A stretch of 64,000 nucleotides of DNA from Ipomoea triloba (lineage: Eukaryota > Streptophyta > Magnoliopsida > Solanales > Convolvulaceae), in contig NC_044922.1 in NCBI RefSeq assembly GCF_003576645.1, positions 692,535 through 756,534 on the forward strand, given 5' to 3'. Both the position numbers and the translations under genes were made by a program. Positions 60,496 through 64,000 of the stretch are shown here, in pieces; within the stretch, counting starts at the first letter, position 1; each line of letters opens with the position of its first letter. Under the pieces are notes generated by a model. That model saw nothing but the letters and a program-made list of their open reading frames with translations, did not search any database and was not told where the DNA came from.

Positions 60496-62048
60496 CAAAT
60501 GAGAATTAGTAGCGTTCAGTGAAAAAGTGCGGACTAATCTCATTTATCTATTCAGAATGATCATGCGTCGAAAATTAAGCAAAAATTGTGTTAATATTTT
60601 TGTAATTACGAAGGTGCATTTAATTTGGAAACATTTGATAGTGTATTTGCAGATTGAATAAGTGCCAGTATACTTATATAGTTATATATGTGCATCATTA
60701 GTTATCGGTGGATGGACCAGTATATATTTTTAAATGAATTATCGTAATTATAGAAATATCACAACGTTTTTGCAATTCCCATTATTCATTGGACTACTAT
60801 TACATGTTTTTTGTAAGTTAGTCAGATAGTGATTGGAATTAAAAATTTATATATAGTACGTCACAAATCACAATAATAGTATAATATATACTAGTTGTTA
60901 ATGATTGGGTTTAAAAAGCAATTTCATTCATAATAATTTCAATTCATTGCACATATGCGCCGTCTTTGCTACAATTCTTGATTTGGTAGTACGGTGTATT
61001 TGGTATCCATGTGGATTTGTTTAATTTGTAGAGGATCATATCCTAATTCAAGCATGGGTTAGAATATAATATAACAATTAGCTAGTGCTACTTAGCTTGC
61101 ATTTCATTAATTAATATTATTGAGTTGTTGGTAGTGCCTATCAATATAATGTAGAAGAGTTATGATGAGTAGGCTAGATTAATAGCGGGATGTATATTCC
61201 CTACTTTTTTATGAGTGTTAATTAGGATCAAATGTTTAGTATTACATTAAATATTGTAACTAGTAGTGAATATATAACTTTATTTTCTTATATTTACATA
61301 GCATTCAACATCGCATTTTGGTGTGGACATATTGAACTTGACTTTCTACGTCTCTGCATGACAATAATTGCGGGATGTGAATACTAGAATGATGTAAAAT
61401 AGATGAGGACTAGCACATTATATATACAAGTTGTTTATGGCATGATTTTTAAAATAAAATTTTTTTACTCTAATTTTGATCTCAAGTTATATATATTTAA
61501 ACAATAATTTTGATACTTTTATTAAAACTCATTTTGATTAGTAAATAATTGAATTGAATCCGTTCCACTCTTTATAACTCTAACAATCATAAAAGGAAAA
61601 AAAAAAACTATTTAGACGAATTTCTTTTTACCAATATTTACCTCATGATGATATGACATGTATTAATTGTCACAATTGCTTTATATTTATTAATTGACGT
61701 ACCTGTAAAATAACTGATAATTGTGAATCAAGATCGGATGACATAAAACTTTAGGTAAGAAGCGTGAGCTAATCTGATCCATCTATCTAGGATTATACTT
61801 TATTTACTCAGCCACGTACTCCTTTCAAGATAACTATTTAATATTTTTTAAATTAAAATTTGGTGCTACATTTTTCTTCATTAAGTTATTTAGATAGTGA
61901 TCGGGATCAAGATGTATATGGTCATGATAATACTAATTTAATTGTTAATTATTGGGTTGTTTAAAACATGAATTTAGTCGTGCTCTTAAATTATGAAATT
62001 AAATGGGATATGTAACTATCAATCAGATTGAATGTCTGAACATGCTTG

Positions 62049-62313
62049 GTAAATTATTCTGTGGACCCGAGTCTATCTTACAAGGTGAATTCGGGTCTAA
62101 AAATACACAATTTATATACTAAATGTATACAATTTATATATTGAATGTTCACAATTTACATATTGAATGTTCAAAATTTTATATACTAAATGTTCACAAT
62201 TTACATATTGAATGTTGACAAATGAAATTGTGAACACTCAGTATGTAAATTGTATATTTTGATATGGATTCACCTTACAAATTGAACTCTGGTCTATGGC
62301 ATAACTGTTTACC
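62049..62313. mobile_element. About 265-bp MITE with GGTAAA termini and an empty site in the sister segments
   Basis: Segments 1 and 2 read AGCATGCTTCATGCAATTTC without interruption (about 43992 and 52441). In segment 3 the same text is split: CATGCTT is followed by GGTAAATTATTCTGTGGACC, then TTCACAATTTACATATTGAA-type repeats, an inverted end, and CATGCTTCATGC again. CATGCTT is thus a 7-8-bp target duplication. Confidence 0.75.
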
Positions 62314-62984
62314 ATGCTTCATGCAATCTTATAGCGTATATAACAAGTCTATCCAAATGGGAAAGAAAGTATATATATTATATTTAGGTTGTTTGATACA
62401 TCACGAATTCGTAGATTTGGGGTGGATTTGTGTAACTTTAGCAACCACGCTTTAGCAATAAATAAAAACAATTGGCAAAATGGATTTCTTTGTCGGATTG
62501 TGTCTGACGGCTACTTAAAAAAGTATATTTTGGATGAAGTGAAACTCACATAGTCAGATTCTGATTCAAGTCAGTAAATACCTATAACGGAGCGTTTGAT
62601 TGGAGTGAGAGAGTTAGGTAAAAAATAAATTGTAATTTTATAAGAAATGAATAATGTAGAAATAAAGTGATAATTTAAATTCCAGTGTTTAGTTTGCAGG
62701 AATATAATTATTAAGAATTTCAATTTCAATGTTTACTAGGTATACATGAGAAAGAATTGCTATCTTTGTGGCATCGATTGTACAAGTTCGTGAAGAGGGC
62801 TGGACGAGTGGAATGAGGGAGAGCGGCTCGATCGACAAAAAATAAGAGTAGCCTCCCTAGAACCTGGCAAATTCATTATCAATGAATTTCCGAGCATGGG
62901 TGTAAGGTTCCTAATGTTCTAACTCAGAAAGTATAATCGTTCTCTCTTCCTGACCCTTCAGCCAACAGTTGTCTCCACTGAGGC

Positions 62985-63062
62985 TCAAACTCACTCCCAT
63001 AATCCATGTGAGAATGTAAACCGAGACACGGGAGCCACTAGACCACAAAGTCTTTGGCTTAT
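62985..63062 (-). mobile_element. tRNA-related SINE-like fragment
   Basis: On the minus strand GTGGTCTAGTGGCTCC (A-box-like) and GAGTTTGAGCCTC (B-box-like) flank a TTTACATTCTCACATGG spacer, the same layout as at 11385 and 43590. Confidence 0.45.
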
Positions 63063-63555
63063 TATTAATCTTATTAAATGACCAAATTCAAATTTTACTT
63101 TTGAAAATTTATAAGCACACTGTAAATGAACCTTAGAATTGCATAATGAAAGCAATAAAATAGATAAGAGAGTTTTGAGCAAAACATATTTGATTGAGGT
63201 TGGCTTACTGATTGACGTTTTGTGTTTAGAGTAGAAGAAGATGGCAGTTATAATGAAAAGAGAGAGGTCAACCATAAATTTTAGGTTAAAAAAAGACTGG
63301 TAATTTTATCTCAAAATATTTTTTTTTTCCTTCTAAAATTCATGGAATTGAAATACCAAAGGGGATAGGATGAAAATGAAGGAATTGCAATTTCGTGGTA
63401 AGTCCTACGCAAGTATAAGTAAATAAGATTGTGCATTTTCTATTAGCTCTAACTTTTGGCATAATGGTAAGTCTTGATTTGTTGACTGCTACGCAAATCT
63501 CTTGATCGTGGCAAGATATAGGCCAACCACCAAAATTGACATTTATTATTTGGGT

Positions 63556-63702
63556 AACACTTGTGTGAGACCGTGAGACGGATCAAATATTTGATTAATG
63601 GGTCAAATATTTGGTTAATGGGTCAGATATTTAGCCATATTAATCAAATATCCGACCCGTCTCACGGATTGAAACCCGTAAGACGGTCTGACACAAGTTT
63701 TT
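63556..63702. mobile_element. MITE of the AACACTTGTGTGAGACCGT family
   Basis: The left end AACACTTGTGTGAGACCGT and right end GACGGTCTGACACAAGTTTT are inverted copies. GATTAATGGGTCAAATAT-type units are repeated inside, and GACCCGTCTCACGG mirrors them. Sister of 42422-42540. Confidence 0.8.
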
Positions 63703-63820
63703 GCCTTATTAGGGGTTTTTATGCATGATGCGCTAAAATAGGTTTCCAATATTAGTATTTTATTGTCAAACTTATTAGTTTTTGGATTAAATTAGTTATA
63801 TTAGGCTCAATACGTTTCAC

Positions 63821-63827
63821 TATAAAA
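63821..63827 (+). promoter_or_regulatory. TATA box of TPS gene 3
   Basis: TATAAAA in TTTCACTATAAAATGTGG, 89 bp before the ATG. The promoter block matches that of TPS gene 2. Confidence 0.7.
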
Positions 63828-63909
63828 TGTGGCAACCAAAACTGAGAATTCATCAAAGTTATTCCAAAGGGAAATCTGTCATAAAAAGAAGACCAAATTT
63901 TATTGCTCA

Positions 63910-64000
63910 ATGGCAATAATGGCCAAAATGTTTTCTACATTCAGATGCAAACTTCCTTCTATTCATCATAGATCTCATGCATCTTCATTTCGCATGTGTT
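63910..64000 (+). CDS. Start of a third TPS-b gene, cut by the window edge
   Basis: Thirty codons from the ATG at 63910 read MAIMAKMFSTFRCKLPSIHH and continue RSHASSFRMC, matching the transit peptides of TPS genes 1 and 2 (CKLPSIHRSHAASSFRMCYH). The frame is open to the last base. The rest, including RR-x8-W, lies beyond 64000, so it cannot be said whether this copy is intact. Its promoter and leader resemble gene 2 more than gene 1, suggesting that genes 2 and 3 are the closer pair. Confidence 0.85.
   Translation, partial: MAIMAKMFSTFRCKLPSIHHRSHASSFRMC

Larger units (their letters stand above)
59979..63820. other. Third segment upstream region, between TPS genes 2 and 3
   Basis: A third diverged copy of the segment seen at about 42140-44825 and 50835-53306, with added elements listed separately. 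No gene is supported. Short blocks shared with the other copies include GCAACCACGCTTTAGCAATAA-like and ATTTAGATAGTGATCGGGATC-like text. Confidence 0.6.

Noticed and set aside
1..64000. tRNA, rRNA or CRISPR features
   Set aside because: None found. tRNA-like A/B boxes occur only in SINE-like pieces without a cloverleaf, and repeats lack CRISPR structure.

Overview
This is nuclear DNA from a flowering plant. The genes are intron-rich and spaced by AT-rich intergenic DNA with MITEs, SINE-like pieces and microsatellites, and the proteins are typical of eudicots. The tandem plastid-type monoterpene synthase genes (TPS-b family, RR-x8-W start) and a menthol-type short-chain reductase point to the Lamiales, probably a Lamiaceae species. 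This placement is an inference from protein character, not a search result.

Left part (1-23 kb), mostly minus strand. In order: the first exon of a membrane protein gene leaving the left edge; ribosomal protein eL30 (5 exons) with a Harbinger-type MITE in an intron; an FRS3-like FAR1/FHY3-family regulator derived from a Mutator transposase; a long-TIR element and a retroelement RNase H relic; a plus-strand short-chain dehydrogenase/reductase with a possible targeting exon; an F-box/WD40 protein of the FBX2 type; and a small FHA-domain protein probably sent to the plastid.

Middle (23-42 kb). A GAMYB-type R2R3-MYB gene (plus strand) carries a miR159-type site. Its 3' half appears twice with no difference I could find, the copies being separated by a single N at 28659. 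This is almost certainly two overlapping contigs that were not merged. Next come a B1-type cyclin (minus) with a GC-AG intron and clustered MSA-like promoter motifs, and a complete 14-exon DGS1 (NCA2-family mitochondrial outer-membrane protein) gene on the minus strand.

Right part (42-64 kb), plus strand. Two intact seven-exon terpene synthase genes, each 574 aa, and the start of a third lie on repeated segments of about 8.5-10.5 kb. The two complete genes differ at many residues in exon 6 but by only one in the last exon, which suggests gene conversion. The third segment holds a 1.4 kb composite insertion with captured, partly coding-like sequence. Exon limits come from GT/AG (once GC/AG) boundaries that keep the frame. 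UTRs, transcription starts and exact transposon ends are inferred.
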